Below, in pieces: positions 27,904 to 36,975 of a stretch of 64,000 bases of DNA (its first letter is position 1; each line of letters opens with the position of its first letter). The position numbers and the translations under genes are program-made. Source of the DNA: Thalassotalea crassostreae. GTDB taxonomy: Bacteria; Pseudomonadota; Gammaproteobacteria; Enterobacterales; Alteromonadaceae. The DNA lies in assembly GCF_001831495.1 (NCBI RefSeq), contig NZ_CP017689.1, forward strand, positions 1,612,001 to 1,676,000, in the 5' to 3' direction. Under the pieces are notes generated by a model that saw nothing but the letters and a program-made list of their open reading frames with translations, had not been told where the DNA came from and made no database searches.

Positions 27904-29139
27904 ATGCGACGAGTCGTAGTTACAGGCCTAGGAATGCTAAGTCCGTTAGGAAATGATCCTCAATCTACTTGGGATGCTTTGCTTGCCGGAAAAAGCGGTA
28001 TTGGCCTAATTGAACATTTAGATACCACAGACTTTACAACTAAGTTTGCTGGTATGGTTAAAGAATTTGATCCAGAAAGTTTTGGTATTGCCAAAAAAGA
28101 AACTCGTAAAATGGATTTATTCATCCAGTACGGGATTGCAGCAGGTAACCAAGCGTTAGCTGATTCTGGTTTAGAAGTTACTGAGCAAAATGCTGCACGT
28201 ATTGGTGTTGCTGTTGGCTCAGGTATCGGTGGATTAACATTAATTGAAGAAGGTCATACAAAAGCACTAAATCAAAGTGTGCGTAAACTTTCTCCATTTT
28301 TCTGTCCATCAACCATATTAAATATGATCTCAGGTCATCTTTCTATCACACACGGTCTTAAAGGACCTAATATTGCGATAGTGACAGCATGTACTACTGG
28401 TGTTCATAATATTGGTCACGCGGCTCGTATGATTGCATACGGCGACGCTGATGCTATGGTTGCTGGCGGTGCAGAAAAAGCGTCTACCGTATTAGGTATT
28501 GGCGGCTTTATGTCTGCTAGAGCATTATCGACTCGCAATGACGCTCCTCAACAAGCATCTCGTCCTTGGGATAAAGATCGTGATGGCTTTGTTTTGAGTG
28601 ATGGTGCTGGGGTGGTTGTTCTTGAAGAATATGAACATGCAAAAGCTCGTGGTGCTAAAATTTACGCAGAATTGAGCGGTTTTGGTATGAGCGGCGACGC
28701 ACATCATATCACTTCGCCACCAACAAACGGTGCAGGCGGCGCTTTAGCGATGTCAAATGCAATTAAAGATGCTGGTATCGACAGCGACAAAATTGGTTAT
28801 ATCAATGCTCACGGCACTTCAACGCCTGCAGGCGATATTGCCGAGACTAATGGCGCAAAATCAGTATTTGGCGCTCATGCCTATAAACTAATGATGGGTT
28901 CGACTAAGTCTATGACTGGTCACATGTTAGGTGCTGCGGGTTCTGCGGAAGCAATCTTCACAATTTTAGCATTACAAAATTCTGAAGTGCCGCCAACAAT
29001 TAATTTAGATAACCCTGGTGAAGGTTGTGATCTTGATTATATTCGTGGTGAAGCTCGCCAAGCAAACTTAGAGTATGCTCTATGTAACTCTTTTGGTTTT
29101 GGTGGAACAAACGGTTCTTTACTGTTTAAAAAAGTCTAA
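27904..29139 (+). CDS. fabF: 3-oxoacyl-ACP synthase II
   Basis: Elongating condensing enzyme (KAS II), important for temperature-dependent cis-vaccenate synthesis. From ATG 27904 it has 411 residues. Catalytic Cys163 lies in [15 protein letters not shown]; the histidines are in [11 protein letters not shown] and [13 protein letters not shown], and the glycine-rich end is [16 protein letters not shown] at 27895 is an alternative start; GGAG lies 12 nt before the ATG and 3 nt before the TTG, so neither spacing is ideal. It is followed by a strong terminator. Confidence 0.97.
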   Translation: MRRVVVTGLGMLSPLGNDPQSTWDALLAGKSGIGLIEHLDTTDFTTKFAGMVKEFDPESFGIAKKETRKMDLFIQYGIAAGNQALADSGLEVTEQNAARIGVAVGSGIGGLTLIEEGHTKALNQSVRKLSPFFCPSTILNMISGHLSITHGLKGPNIAIVTACTTGVHNIGHAARMIAYGDADAMVAGGAEKASTVLGIGGFMSARALSTRNDAPQQASRPWDKDRDGFVLSDGAGVVVLEEYEHAKARGAKIYAELSGFGMSGDAHHITSPPTNGAGGALAMSNAIKDAGIDSDKIGYINAHGTSTPAGDIAETNGAKSVFGAHAYKLMMGSTKSMTGHMLGAAGSAEAIFTILALQNSEVPPTINLDNPGEGCDLDYIRGEARQANLEYALCNSFGFGGTNGSLLFKKV

Positions 29140-29161
29140 CTGAACGCTTGATAAGATTGCT

Positions 29162-29201
29162 AAAAGCCTGAATACTATAAATGTATTCAGGCTTTTTTAT
29201 A
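29162..29201 (+). terminator. Intrinsic terminator after fabF
   Basis: Perfect 14-bp stem AAAAGCCTGAATAC / GTATTCAGGCTTTT with a 7-nt loop and T run. Confidence 0.93.
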
Positions 29202-29266
29202 TTTGCATATAAAATACACGAATACACCAAATTTAAATAGCCAATTAAAAACTTAATAAAAACAAT

Positions 29267-30085
29267 ATGGTTTATAAATCAGTTAATTTTAAAGCAAGCG
29301 ATAGTGTCGATATCAGTGATCGAGGCTTAGCTTTTGGTGATGGTATTTTTACCACAGCCAAAATTGTTGATGGCGACATAGAGCATATTGATGATCATAT
29401 TCATCGATTGCGCAGTGGTGTGCTTAAATTAGGTTTAGCGCAACCGGATTTTAATCAAATTAAAGCGGAAATGGTTAAAGCGGCTGCAGGGCAATTACTT
29501 GCTACGCTAAAAGTGATTATTAGCGCCGGAAACTCTAAACGAGGATATTCCCGAGATGGGATTGAACAACCTAATGTTATTGTTACTTGTTCACCGTATC
29601 CAAAACATTATTTAGGCTGGCATAGCAGTGGTCTAACGTTAGGCGTAAGTAAGACACAATTAGGCCGAAACCCTAGCTTAGCAGGCATCAAGCATCTTAA
29701 TCGCCTAGAGCAGGTAATGATCAGACAAGAACTAGATCAGTTACCTGTCGATGAAGTAGTCGTATGTGACTACGAACATTGTATCGTTGAATGTAACTCA
29801 GCGAATATCTTTTGGCGTAAAAATAATATCTGGTATACACCTAACTTATCGATGGCGGGCGTGAATGGTATTATCAGACAAAAATTAATGACACTTTTAC
29901 CTAATGTTGTTGAGTGTCATGCTAGAATCAGTGAATTAGATAGTGCTGATATTATTTTATTGTGTAATTGCTTAATGGCCATTGCACCGGTTAAAAATTA
30001 TAATGGACGGACGTTGCATATCGATCATGAGTATATAGACTCATTGCAACAACAACTTAAGGATTTTGATAAATGTGGCGAGTAA
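29267..30085 (+). CDS. pabC: Aminodeoxychorismate lyase
   Basis: PLP enzyme that makes p-aminobenzoate for folate. 272 residues of the fold-IV aminotransferase family: SDRGLAFGDGIFTTAKI near the N terminus, the PLP lysine in GIKHLNRLEQVM, and ECNSANIFW later. The ribosome site is weak. It overlaps mltG by 13 nt, an arrangement (pabC-mltG-tmk-holB) shared with E. coli. Confidence 0.95.
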   Translation: MVYKSVNFKASDSVDISDRGLAFGDGIFTTAKIVDGDIEHIDDHIHRLRSGVLKLGLAQPDFNQIKAEMVKAAAGQLLATLKVIISAGNSKRGYSRDGIEQPNVIVTCSPYPKHYLGWHSSGLTLGVSKTQLGRNPSLAGIKHLNRLEQVMIRQELDQLPVDEVVVCDYEHCIVECNSANIFWRKNNIWYTPNLSMAGVNGIIRQKLMTLLPNVVECHARISELDSADIILLCNCLMAIAPVKNYNGRTLHIDHEYIDSLQQQLKDFDKCGE

Positions 30086-31065
30086 TTATTGCTATATTAG
30101 CGGCATTAGCAATTGCTGTTGTCGTGGTGGTTTTTAATGCTAATTCAACAGTAAATAAGCCGTTAAATATAGATACTGCAACCCTATATACCATTAAACC
30201 GGGTAAATCATATAATCATCTACTGAGTGATTTTAAAAAGCGTGGCTACATTAATTCACGATTTTCTTATCGCTTACATGCAAAATTAAACCCTACGCAA
30301 GTACGATTGAAAGCCGGTACCTTTGAATTTCAACCTAACATGTCAATGATCGAACTACTTGGTCTTGTTCAATCAGGAATGGAATATCAATTTAAGATTA
30401 CCTTTGTGGAAGGTTCGACATTCAAAGAATGGCTCCTACAATTAGCCAACACACCTTACATAAAGCAAACGCTTGATGGCAAAACACCATTAGATATTGT
30501 GCAGAGCATCGACGCAACTGTGAAGCATCCAGAAGGGTTGTTCTTCCCTAGTACCTATCAATACGTTGCTCATACTTCCGATATCGATATTCTTAAGCAA
30601 GCATTTAAGAAAATGCAGGTGGAATTGCAATCGAGTTGGGAAAATAAACAACCTAAACTACCTTATAAATCACCCTACGAAGCATTGATCATGGCGTCAT
30701 TGATTGAGAAGGAAACCGGGCAAGTATTTGAGCAACCAATTATTGCGGCAGTGTTTATTAATCGACTTGCCAAAAAAATGCGCTTACAAACAGACCCAAC
30801 GATTATCTATGGATTAGGTGATAGATATACTGGTGATATTACCTATGCAAACATTCGAGAAAAAACAGCATACAATACCTATCGTATCGACGGTATGCCA
30901 CCGACGCCAATTGCGATGCCAGGAAAATCTGCAATTGAAGCAAGTTTGAATCCTGCTGAGTCAAAGTACTTGTATTTTGTCAGCAAAGGCAATGGTGAAC
31001 ATCATTTTTCAACCACATTACGTGAACACAATAATGCGGTAAACAAATACATTAGAGGTAAGTAA
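30073..31065 (+). CDS. mltG: Endolytic murein transglycosylase MltG
   Basis: Inner-membrane lytic transglycosylase that cuts nascent peptidoglycan and helps set glycan length (YceG family). 330 residues: one N-terminal membrane helix (VIIAILAALAIAVVVVVF), a LysM-like segment, then the catalytic domain with Glu212 in ASLIEKETGQ (E. coli Glu218) and MRLQTDPTIIYGLGDRY. The start overlaps the end of pabC. tmk follows after 6 nt. Confidence 0.97.
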   Translation: MWRVIIAILAALAIAVVVVVFNANSTVNKPLNIDTATLYTIKPGKSYNHLLSDFKKRGYINSRFSYRLHAKLNPTQVRLKAGTFEFQPNMSMIELLGLVQSGMEYQFKITFVEGSTFKEWLLQLANTPYIKQTLDGKTPLDIVQSIDATVKHPEGLFFPSTYQYVAHTSDIDILKQAFKKMQVELQSSWENKQPKLPYKSPYEALIMASLIEKETGQVFEQPIIAAVFINRLAKKMRLQTDPTIIYGLGDRYTGDITYANIREKTAYNTYRIDGMPPTPIAMPGKSAIEASLNPAESKYLYFVSKGNGEHHFSTTLREHNNAVNKYIRGK

Positions 31066-31071
31066 ACGGTC

Positions 31072-31695
31072 ATGGTACAAGGGAAATTTATCGTTGTAGA
31101 AGGCATTGAAGGCGCGGGCAAGTCATCGGCAATAAGCGTAATAGAGAACTTTTTACAGCAGCGCGACGTTGCGTTTGAAAAAACACGAGAGCCAGGCGGT
31201 ACTGTGATTGCTGAAAAGCTTCGCGCATTAGTTAAAGAGCCAAGTGATGAGCAAGTTACACCTGAGTGTGAGTTATTGCTGATGTACGCGAGCCGCAGTC
31301 AGTTATTGCATAATAAAATAAAGCCAGCGTTAGATAGCGGTAAATATGTGATTGGTGATCGTCATGATCTATCCTCTCGAGCATATCAAGGCGGTGGTCG
31401 AGAATTTAATGACGATACCATCAATACCATTGCTGATATAACCTTGAAAGGTTTTAAGCCTGACTTAACGCTTTATCTTGATATTGAGCCGGAACTTGGT
31501 TTAGCTCGAGCTCAGGCTAGAGGGGAGCTGGATCGTATTGAGCAAGAAAAGATTGATTTCTTTCATCGCGTTCGTAATAAATACCTTTCGTTAGCAACAT
31601 TAGATGATAGTATTTTTATCGTTGATGCCAGCCAAACCATGGAACAAGTCCATCGCGATATCCAAAACATATTAGGTGAACAACTGAGTGGCTAA
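31072..31695 (+). CDS. tmk: Thymidylate kinase
   Basis: Phosphorylates dTMP to dTDP. 207 residues: P-loop [12 protein letters not shown], the DRX-type motif [16 protein letters not shown], and a lid region with ARGELDRIE. Overlaps the GTG start of holB by 8 nt, so the two are coupled. Confidence 0.98.
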   Translation: MVQGKFIVVEGIEGAGKSSAISVIENFLQQRDVAFEKTREPGGTVIAEKLRALVKEPSDEQVTPECELLLMYASRSQLLHNKIKPALDSGKYVIGDRHDLSSRAYQGGGREFNDDTINTIADITLKGFKPDLTLYLDIEPELGLARAQARGELDRIEQEKIDFFHRVRNKYLSLATLDDSIFIVDASQTMEQVHRDIQNILGEQLSG

Positions 31696-32632
31696 TTTAG
31701 CGGAAAAGCCTTGGTTAGTTGACTCTAAGCAGGAAATTGACAGCAAAATAGAGCAAGGCTTGTTGCCCCATGCATTGTTATTACTTGGCAGCTATTTAGC
31801 TGGGCAAGATGAGCTGGGTGACTGGTTAAGTAAGTTATTGTTATGCGAGCAAAATACTCAGCAACATAGTTGCGGTCAATGCAAGTCCTGTCTGTTGGTC
31901 AGCTCTAACTCACATCCCGATTTGTTCGTGATTGATACCCAAGAGAAAAATATTGGTGTTGATGTAGTAAGAGAAGCAGGTGGTTTTTTACAAAAAACGG
32001 CGCAGTTAAGCGGTGCTAAAGTCGTTGTTATACGTAGCGCTGAAAACATGACTGAATCGGCTGCCAATGCATTACTCAAAACCTTAGAAGAGCCAACCGA
32101 TAATAGCTTTTTACTGTTAGTTTGTAATAACCAAGAATTATTATTACCGACCATCATTAGTCGCAGCTCAGTGTTAAATATTCAGCCGCCGACGGGCAAA
32201 GAACTTGCTGAAATGGTCCAGTCAGCTGACAGTATTAACGATTTTAGTAATATTCATCACTTTGCAGAATTAACAAATAGCGAGGTAAGAGAGCAATTTG
32301 ACGACTTTAATCAGCAATTGAGTCAATTTTTGCTAAGTTTTGATAATCAATTGACGTTTGCTAAAGTATTGGTTGAAAACATACATGCGATGCGTTGGTT
32401 AGCACAATCTTTTGTTCATCTAATTCGGATCCAAGCTGATTGGGGAGAATCTTTGCAAACAATGCCGCAATTTAAATTCGCTCAAAATTTTAATGGCGAG
32501 CAATTATGGCAGTGCCAAATGTTAATAAATGCAGCAAATAAGCAATTAAAGCTTTTAACTCAGGCCAATAAAGGTTTTACTATAGAATCTTTATTGTTTG
32601 ATATCGAACAAGTATTACAGATACAAGAATAA
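31688..32632 (+). CDS. holB: DNA polymerase III subunit delta'
   Basis: Clamp-loader stator subunit. 314 residues from a GTG start inside tmk. AAA+ fold with degenerate Walker A ([15 protein letters not shown]), zinc-knuckle cysteines in [10 protein letters not shown], and the sensor-like region [28 protein letters not shown] is present, with the SRC of delta' reduced to SRS. The degenerate P-loop is normal for delta', which does not hydrolyse ATP. pilZ follows after 23 nt. Confidence 0.94.
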   Translation: MANLAEKPWLVDSKQEIDSKIEQGLLPHALLLLGSYLAGQDELGDWLSKLLLCEQNTQQHSCGQCKSCLLVSSNSHPDLFVIDTQEKNIGVDVVREAGGFLQKTAQLSGAKVVVIRSAENMTESAANALLKTLEEPTDNSFLLLVCNNQELLLPTIISRSSVLNIQPPTGKELAEMVQSADSINDFSNIHHFAELTNSEVREQFDDFNQQLSQFLLSFDNQLTFAKVLVENIHAMRWLAQSFVHLIRIQADWGESLQTMPQFKFAQNFNGEQLWQCQMLINAANKQLKLLTQANKGFTIESLLFDIEQVLQIQE

Positions 32633-32655
32633 TAATACGGTATTAGGAATTCATC

Positions 32656-32982
32656 ATGAATCGACATGTCTTATCATTTAAAAATGAACGTGAAATTTAC
32701 ATGGCTTATATGCCATTTTTAAAGCAAGGTGGAATGTTTGTTAAAACTAATGAGCCTTATGAAATAGGCGATGAAATTGAGCTTGAAATTACCCTGCCAG
32801 GTCAAATCGACGGCACAACAATGCAAACAACGGTATGTTGGATAACGCCTCCAGGGGCTCAAAATGGTACTGAGCAGGGGGTTGGCCTTGCTTTCGGCAA
32901 AGATGAAAATAATGTCTGTAGTCAAATTGAGAAAGAACTCGGACGTTTACTTAATTCTAAAGACGCGACATTTACCATGTAA
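32656..32982 (+). CDS. pilZ: PilZ-domain protein, type IV pilus assembly
   Basis: 108 residues, the founding PilZ type that lies between holB and tatD in Pseudomonas and relatives and is needed for type IV pilus assembly. It reads YMPFLKQGGMFVKTNEPYEIGDEIELEI, then VCWITPPGAQNGTEQGVGLAF. The RxxxR and D/NxSxxG motifs for c-di-GMP are lacking, as is usual for this subtype, which instead contacts PilB and FimX. Good context match. A probable terminator follows. Confidence 0.92.
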   Translation: MNRHVLSFKNEREIYMAYMPFLKQGGMFVKTNEPYEIGDEIELEITLPGQIDGTTMQTTVCWITPPGAQNGTEQGVGLAFGKDENNVCSQIEKELGRLLNSKDATFTM

Positions 32983-33003
32983 ACGTACGACTAATCCAAT
33001 AGC

Positions 33004-33037
33004 AATAATCCTGAATTTATTCGGGATTATTTCGTTT
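33004..33037 (+). terminator. Probable terminator of the pabC-pilZ operon
   Basis: Arms AATAATCC / GGATTATT with further pairing GAAT/ATTC inside, followed by TCGTTTT. The T run is weak. Confidence 0.55.
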
Positions 33038-33160
33038 TGGAGCATGATTTTTAGCTGTTCATATTAGACGCTAGACTGCCATTACTAAATGTTTTAATTA
33101 ATCTCTATTGTGTTAAACTTGCCACTCTTTAATTTCCTATAAAAATAGCCGGAGACGTTA

Positions 33161-33931
33161 GTGTTTATTGATTCCCATTGTCATCTGGATAGATTAGATC
33201 TAGCCGAATTTGATAACAATCTTGATAATGTTATGCAACAAGCTAAAGCTGCCAATGTTGAGCAAATGTTGTGCGTGTCAGTAACACTAAAAGAATTTCC
33301 GTCTATGGTCGAAAAGACCCGTAATTATGACAATGTAAATCTTTCTTGTGGTGTTCATCCGTTAAATCAAGATGATTTAGTTGATGAGCAAGAATTGCTA
33401 ACACTTGCGGATAATGACAAAGTTGTCGCAGTTGGTGAAACTGGCCTAGATTACTTTTACGCCCCAGAAACACAAGAAGTGCAACGTGACGCATTTCGAA
33501 AACATATCCGAGTCGCTAAACAGCTTAATAAGCCGATTATTATTCATACCCGTGATGCCCAAGAAGATACGCTAAACATCATGCGTGAAGAAGGTGCAGA
33601 AGAAGTAGGTGGTGTATTGCATTGCTTTACCGAGAGCTGGGAAATGGCTGAACAAGCGATTGCTATGGGGTTTTATATTTCATTTTCAGGTATCGTTACC
33701 TTTAAAAACGCAAAAGCGTTACGACACGTGGCGCACTTAGTCCCTAATGATAAGTTTTTAATTGAAACTGATTCTCCCTATTTAGCTCCTGTGCCACATC
33801 GTGGTAAGCAAAACCAGCCTGCCTATGTGGTAGAAGTTGCAAAAATGCTAGCAGATGTGCGTGGTCAAACAGTCGAAGAAATTGCTCAGCTAAGTACAGA
33901 GAACTACAAGAGACTGTTCAAAGTTAATTAA
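33161..33931 (+). CDS. tatD: TatD-family metal-dependent deoxyribonuclease
   Basis: TIM-barrel metallohydrolase of the TatD/YcfH family, linked to DNA repair and 3'-5' exonuclease activity. 256 residues from GTG 33161, with GGAG 6 nt upstream. Metal ligands: FIDSHCHLDRLD (HxH), AVGETGLDYFY (Glu), IIIHTRDAQEDT (His), HCFTES (His) and ETDSPYLAPVPHRGK (Asp). In this context (after pilZ) it corresponds to E. coli YcfH. Nothing else is co-transcribed downstream. Confidence 0.93.
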   Translation: MFIDSHCHLDRLDLAEFDNNLDNVMQQAKAANVEQMLCVSVTLKEFPSMVEKTRNYDNVNLSCGVHPLNQDDLVDEQELLTLADNDKVVAVGETGLDYFYAPETQEVQRDAFRKHIRVAKQLNKPIIIHTRDAQEDTLNIMREEGAEEVGGVLHCFTESWEMAEQAIAMGFYISFSGIVTFKNAKALRHVAHLVPNDKFLIETDSPYLAPVPHRGKQNQPAYVVEVAKMLADVRGQTVEEIAQLSTENYKRLFKVN

Positions 33932-33967
33932 TATAATTCTCTACGATTTCTTAAAGACAAAACACCA

Positions 33968-34230
33968 TCGCTGACGTGAATGGATTCACTAATGCCGTGG
34001 TCACGTGCTTGTGAAGGAACGGCCACTGGTTCAGGTAAGTCACACGAACAAACCATCCATGGTGTTTCGGCATACCCCAATAATTAGGAAACAATAGAAG
34101 ACGTCGCTGACGTGAATGGAATCAGTAAAGCCGTGGTCTCGTGCTTGTGAAGGAACGGCCACTGTTTCGGGTAAGGCACACGAACAAACCATCCATGGTG
34201 TTTCGGCATACCCCAATAATTAGGAAACAA
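33968..34230. repeat. Tandem 127-bp direct repeat (period 136 bp)
   Basis: Copies at 33968-34094 and 34104-34230, with 7 mismatches over 127 positions; the last roughly 50 bp are identical. Both end in ACCCCAATAATTAGGAAACAA. A third, broken start (GGCGTCGCT) follows at about 34235. Each copy has a palindrome ACCATCCATGGT, and copy 1 also has GTGAATGGATTCAC. It does not code for protein in any frame over its length. Confidence 0.95.
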
Positions 34231-34247
34231 GAGAGGGCGTCGCTCTT

Positions 34248-34287
34248 TCACATCCATGTGACCGCGACATACCTACTTCCATGTAGG
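34248..34287. repeat. Two small CC-centred palindromes
   Basis: TCACATCCATGTGA (34248-34261) and CCTACTTCCATGTAGG (34272-34287), separated by CCGCGACATA. They share the TCCATG apex with the palindromes inside the direct repeat. Confidence 0.85.
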
Positions 34288-34288
34288 C

Positions 34289-34348
34289 AAAAAAAGGCCT
34301 GAAGCTAATCGCTCCAGGCTCAGGGGAATGGCTCAATAGGTTGAGCCT
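34289..34348 (-). ncRNA. Candidate small RNA 3' end (orphan minus-strand terminator)
   Basis: On the minus strand: a 7-bp hairpin (34331-34348, GGCTCAA / TTGAGCC), then a hairpin of GCCTG plus AGC paired to GCT plus CAGGC with one mismatch (34297-34319). Seven T (A7 at 34289-34295) follow. This is a textbook intrinsic terminator, but no minus-strand gene lies upstream of it for many kilobases. It may end a small RNA that starts between 34350 and 34620. Confidence 0.35.
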
Positions 34349-34725
34349 GCGCTAATAAATTCAAGGTCAGAGTCTTTATCAATCTGTCTAAATATTGATT
34401 AAAAACCTCAAAGAAAATCACTACATGAACTAATAATTGTAGTTTAAAATTGATTAAAATCTAGTCGATTTTTAAAATGATTTTATATTTAATTAAAACA
34501 ATGGTTTATTGAGTGTTTTTGATTTTATGTGCACATTTTGTGCAGTGCTTCTGTACAGTCTTTGCACACTTTATCAACAGATTGTTCAGGTGCGCGGATA
34601 TAACCTTATCTAGTTCACTTAATTTTTGTGTTATGGTTATAAAAATTACTCAATATTAACGAACCATATATCGACTTGTATTTCGTTAATTAAATCGACT
34701 AATAATAATAAAAAAGATTTTTATC

Positions 34726-35955
34726 ATGTTAAATCTGATCTGGTTAAGTTTCTTCATCATCGCGTTTATTGTATCGCTCGTTCAATGGCTTGTATTTGGC
34801 AATATTGGTATTTTCGAACAGTTGCTAAATAGCATTATTTCAATGTCAAAAGTCACCGTGGAAATAGCTATTGGTCTTATCGGGATTTTAAGTTTTTGGC
34901 TAGGTATGATGAAAATCGCAGAAGCAGGCGGTGTTGTTAATTGGATTGCCAACGCAATTTCGCCGTTATTTAGTCGATTAATGCCTGAGGTACCGAAGAA
35001 TCATCAGGCTTTTGGTTCAATTACCATGAATCTTTCGGCCAATTTCTTAGGTTTAGACAATGCAGCAACGCCTCTTGGTCTTAAAGCAATGAAAGATCTG
35101 CAGGAAATAAACCCGAAAAAAGATACCGCAAGTAATGCTCAGATCTTATTTTTAGTACTAAATACTTCTTCAGTGACGCTATTTCCAATTAGCGTGTTTG
35201 TTTATCGAGCTCAGCAGGGAGCTGCGGTTGCAACCGATGTGTTTCTTCCTATTTTACTTGCTACATTCGCATCCACCATTGCCGGTTTAATTAGTGTCGC
35301 TATGTTTCAGCGCATTAGCATATATAAAGGCGTAATACTTGCTTATCTTGCTGGTGCATTTGCCGTTGTCGCCGCACTTGTTGTTTATCTATTGCAACTT
35401 AGTGCCCAGCAATTAAGTGAACAATCGTCGCTGATGGGAAATCTTCTGATCATTTTGGTTCTGGTTTGTTTTTTAGTGATCGCTCATCTAAAAAAGATAA
35501 ACGTTTATGACACATTCATCACCGGTGCTAAAGAAGGTTTTGAAGTAAGTATTAAATTAATCCCTTATCTTTTGGCTATGCTTGTTGGTATTGGGGTGTT
35601 TAGAGCCAGTGGTGCGTTAGATATGATTGTCGACAGTATTCGCACATTGGTGGCGATAATTGGCGGTGATACTCGCTTTGTCGATGCATTACCGACCGCA
35701 TTCATGAAGCCATTAAGTGGCTCTGGCTCAAGAGCAATGATGATAGAGACAATGAATGCCCATGGTGCAGATTCTTTTGCTGGACGTTTAGCATCAATAA
35801 TGCAAGGTTCAACAGAAACCACCTTTTATGTACTCGCTGTCTACTTTGGTAGCGTCGGCATCCGTTATTCTAGACATGCGATAACTTGTGGTTTAATAGC
35901 CGATGTTGCCGGCATTAGCGCCGGCATCGCCGTATGTTATTGGTTCTTCGGCTAA
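34726..35955 (+). CDS. Nucleoside-recognition (Gate) domain membrane protein, SpmA-SpmB-like fusion
   Basis: 409-residue inner-membrane protein with about ten hydrophobic segments. It has two Gate (nucleoside recognition) domains: the first, around GLIGILSFWLGMMKIAEAGG and NLSANFLGLDNAATPLGLKAM, resembles Bacillus SpmA. The second, around GAKEGFEVSIKLIPYLLAML and the GSGSRAMM-MQGSTETTFYVLAVYFGSVG segments, resembles SpmB. In Bacillus these act in spore-core dehydration; the fused form in non-sporulating Proteobacteria has no firmly known substrate. It stands alone, between the repeat-rich region and the prp cluster. Transport of a small solute is inferred. Confidence 0.85.
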   Translation: MLNLIWLSFFIIAFIVSLVQWLVFGNIGIFEQLLNSIISMSKVTVEIAIGLIGILSFWLGMMKIAEAGGVVNWIANAISPLFSRLMPEVPKNHQAFGSITMNLSANFLGLDNAATPLGLKAMKDLQEINPKKDTASNAQILFLVLNTSSVTLFPISVFVYRAQQGAAVATDVFLPILLATFASTIAGLISVAMFQRISIYKGVILAYLAGAFAVVAALVVYLLQLSAQQLSEQSSLMGNLLIILVLVCFLVIAHLKKINVYDTFITGAKEGFEVSIKLIPYLLAMLVGIGVFRASGALDMIVDSIRTLVAIIGGDTRFVDALPTAFMKPLSGSGSRAMMIETMNAHGADSFAGRLASIMQGSTETTFYVLAVYFGSVGIRYSRHAITCGLIADVAGISAGIAVCYWFFG

Positions 35956-36076
35956 CAACACTTCTATTTCTTAGTATCTTGATACGGGTCCATTAATAGC
36001 TCAATAGCAGTTTATTAAGAACGCCTTTATCACGCAGTAAAGCTTTTCTCTCAAAATAACAAATTCAAACAAGTGT

Positions 36077-36221
36077 ATGTCGGACAATATTTGTTCGACA
36101 TTGCTTATTGTTGCTTTATTTCGTCATACTTTGGTCTGATTGTCGACAATTTGAGTGTTTAAGTATTGACTTGATTTTAAATCGGCGTATTATTGCCATC
36201 ATGCTTTAGATTGTCGACAAT
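36077..36221 (+). promoter_or_regulatory. prp promoter and GntR-type operators
   Basis: ATTGTCGACAAT occurs twice as a perfect 12-bp palindrome (36139-36150 and 36210-36221), 71 bp apart. Two one-base-expanded variants lie upstream (ATGTCGGACAAT 36077-36088; TTGTTCGACATT 36091-36102). Between the perfect copies is a promoter TTGACT (36166-36171), 16 bp, TATTAT (36188-36193). One operator thus lies upstream of the -35 and one just past the start site, a layout suited to repression, possibly with looping. The predicted regulator is the GntR protein encoded next. The rest of 35956-36290 shows nothing else. Confidence 0.75.
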
Positions 36222-36290
36222 TGTTAACGTTTGAATAAAATTTTAGTTTCTGTCGATTTACAATATAACTATTAACATAAATCAAAAGAT

Positions 36291-36974
36291 ATGAATTCAT
36301 TAAACCCTGCAAGACAAGCACCGGTAACCACCGCGGACAAGATATTTGAAACCATGCAGCATGAAATTGTTGAAGGACAAATTAAAGCCGGTAGTAAAAT
36401 TAGTGAACCAGAACTCGCCAAAAAATATCAAGTTAGCCGCTCTACATTAAGAGAAGCATTAAATCGTTTAGAGAAGTGTCATTTAATTGAACGCAAAGCC
36501 AATGTTGGTTCGCGCGTCGTTGAATGCTCTGTGCGTGGACTACTTGAAATTTATGAAGTGCGCGAAGCACTCGAAGGTATGGCCTGTCGACTTGCTGCGC
36601 AGAACATGAAAGACGAAGAAATCTTTGAATTACAAAAAATTCTTGAACTACATGGCAATGAAAAACAACTGCAAGATGGTGTTTCTTATTACCAAGAAGA
36701 AGGGGATTTGGACTTCCATTACCGTGTGATCTTAGGTAGCCACAATCAACAATTGATTAATATCTTGTGCGGCGAATTATACCACTTGGTACGAATGTAC
36801 CGCTTTCAATTTGGTATGAATAGTCCTCGTGCAAGCCGCGCCTTTGATGAACACAAAGCAATAATGTATGCGATAGCTGATAGAGATGCCGAGTTAGCTG
36901 AAATGCTAATGCGTCGTCATATTGCTGCTTCGCGAAAAAATATAGAAAGAAAATTAGAAAAGGACAGTGAATAA
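36291..36974 (+). CDS. prpR: GntR-family (FCD) regulator of the methylcitrate cluster
   Basis: 227 residues: N-terminal winged helix ([27 protein letters not shown], then wing [12 protein letters not shown]) and a C-terminal FCD ligand domain ([17 protein letters not shown], with metal-binding type histidines in [14 protein letters not shown] and [10 protein letters not shown]). It is the first gene of prpR-prpB-prpC-acnD-prpF and starts 69 bp after a perfect operator, so autorepression is likely. GntR-type PrpR regulators of this layout occur in Shewanella and relatives; the inducer is probably methylcitrate or a related acid (inference). It differs from the sigma-54 type PrpR of E. coli. 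Confidence 0.88.
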   Translation: MNSLNPARQAPVTTADKIFETMQHEIVEGQIKAGSKISEPELAKKYQVSRSTLREALNRLEKCHLIERKANVGSRVVECSVRGLLEIYEVREALEGMACRLAAQNMKDEEIFELQKILELHGNEKQLQDGVSYYQEEGDLDFHYRVILGSHNQQLINILCGELYHLVRMYRFQFGMNSPRASRAFDEHKAIMYAIADRDAELAEMLMRRHIAASRKNIERKLEKDSE

Positions 36975-36975
36975 A

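Larger units (their letters stand above)
33932..34725. other. Gene-free region rich in palindromes and repeats
   Basis: 794 bp between tatD and the next gene with no supported reading frame. The left half (33966-34350) is GC-richer than its surroundings and packed with a direct repeat, small palindromes and hairpins (listed separately). The right half (34350-34725) is AT-rich with a cluster of TGTGCA/TGCACA motifs at 34530-34570, perhaps the promoter area of the following gene. Confidence 0.7.

Noticed and set aside
31688..31900. Broken holB because of a degenerate P-loop
   Set aside because: Loss of a working Walker A motif is normal for the delta' subunit, and the frame is full length.
33968..34287. 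Direct repeats and palindromes as a CRISPR array
   Set aside because: Only two long copies of 127 bp with no short repeat-spacer pattern and no cas genes in the window.
33968..34350. Remnant insertion sequence
   Set aside because: No transposase fragment in any frame and no terminal inverted repeats with target duplication; small hairpin repeats fit better.
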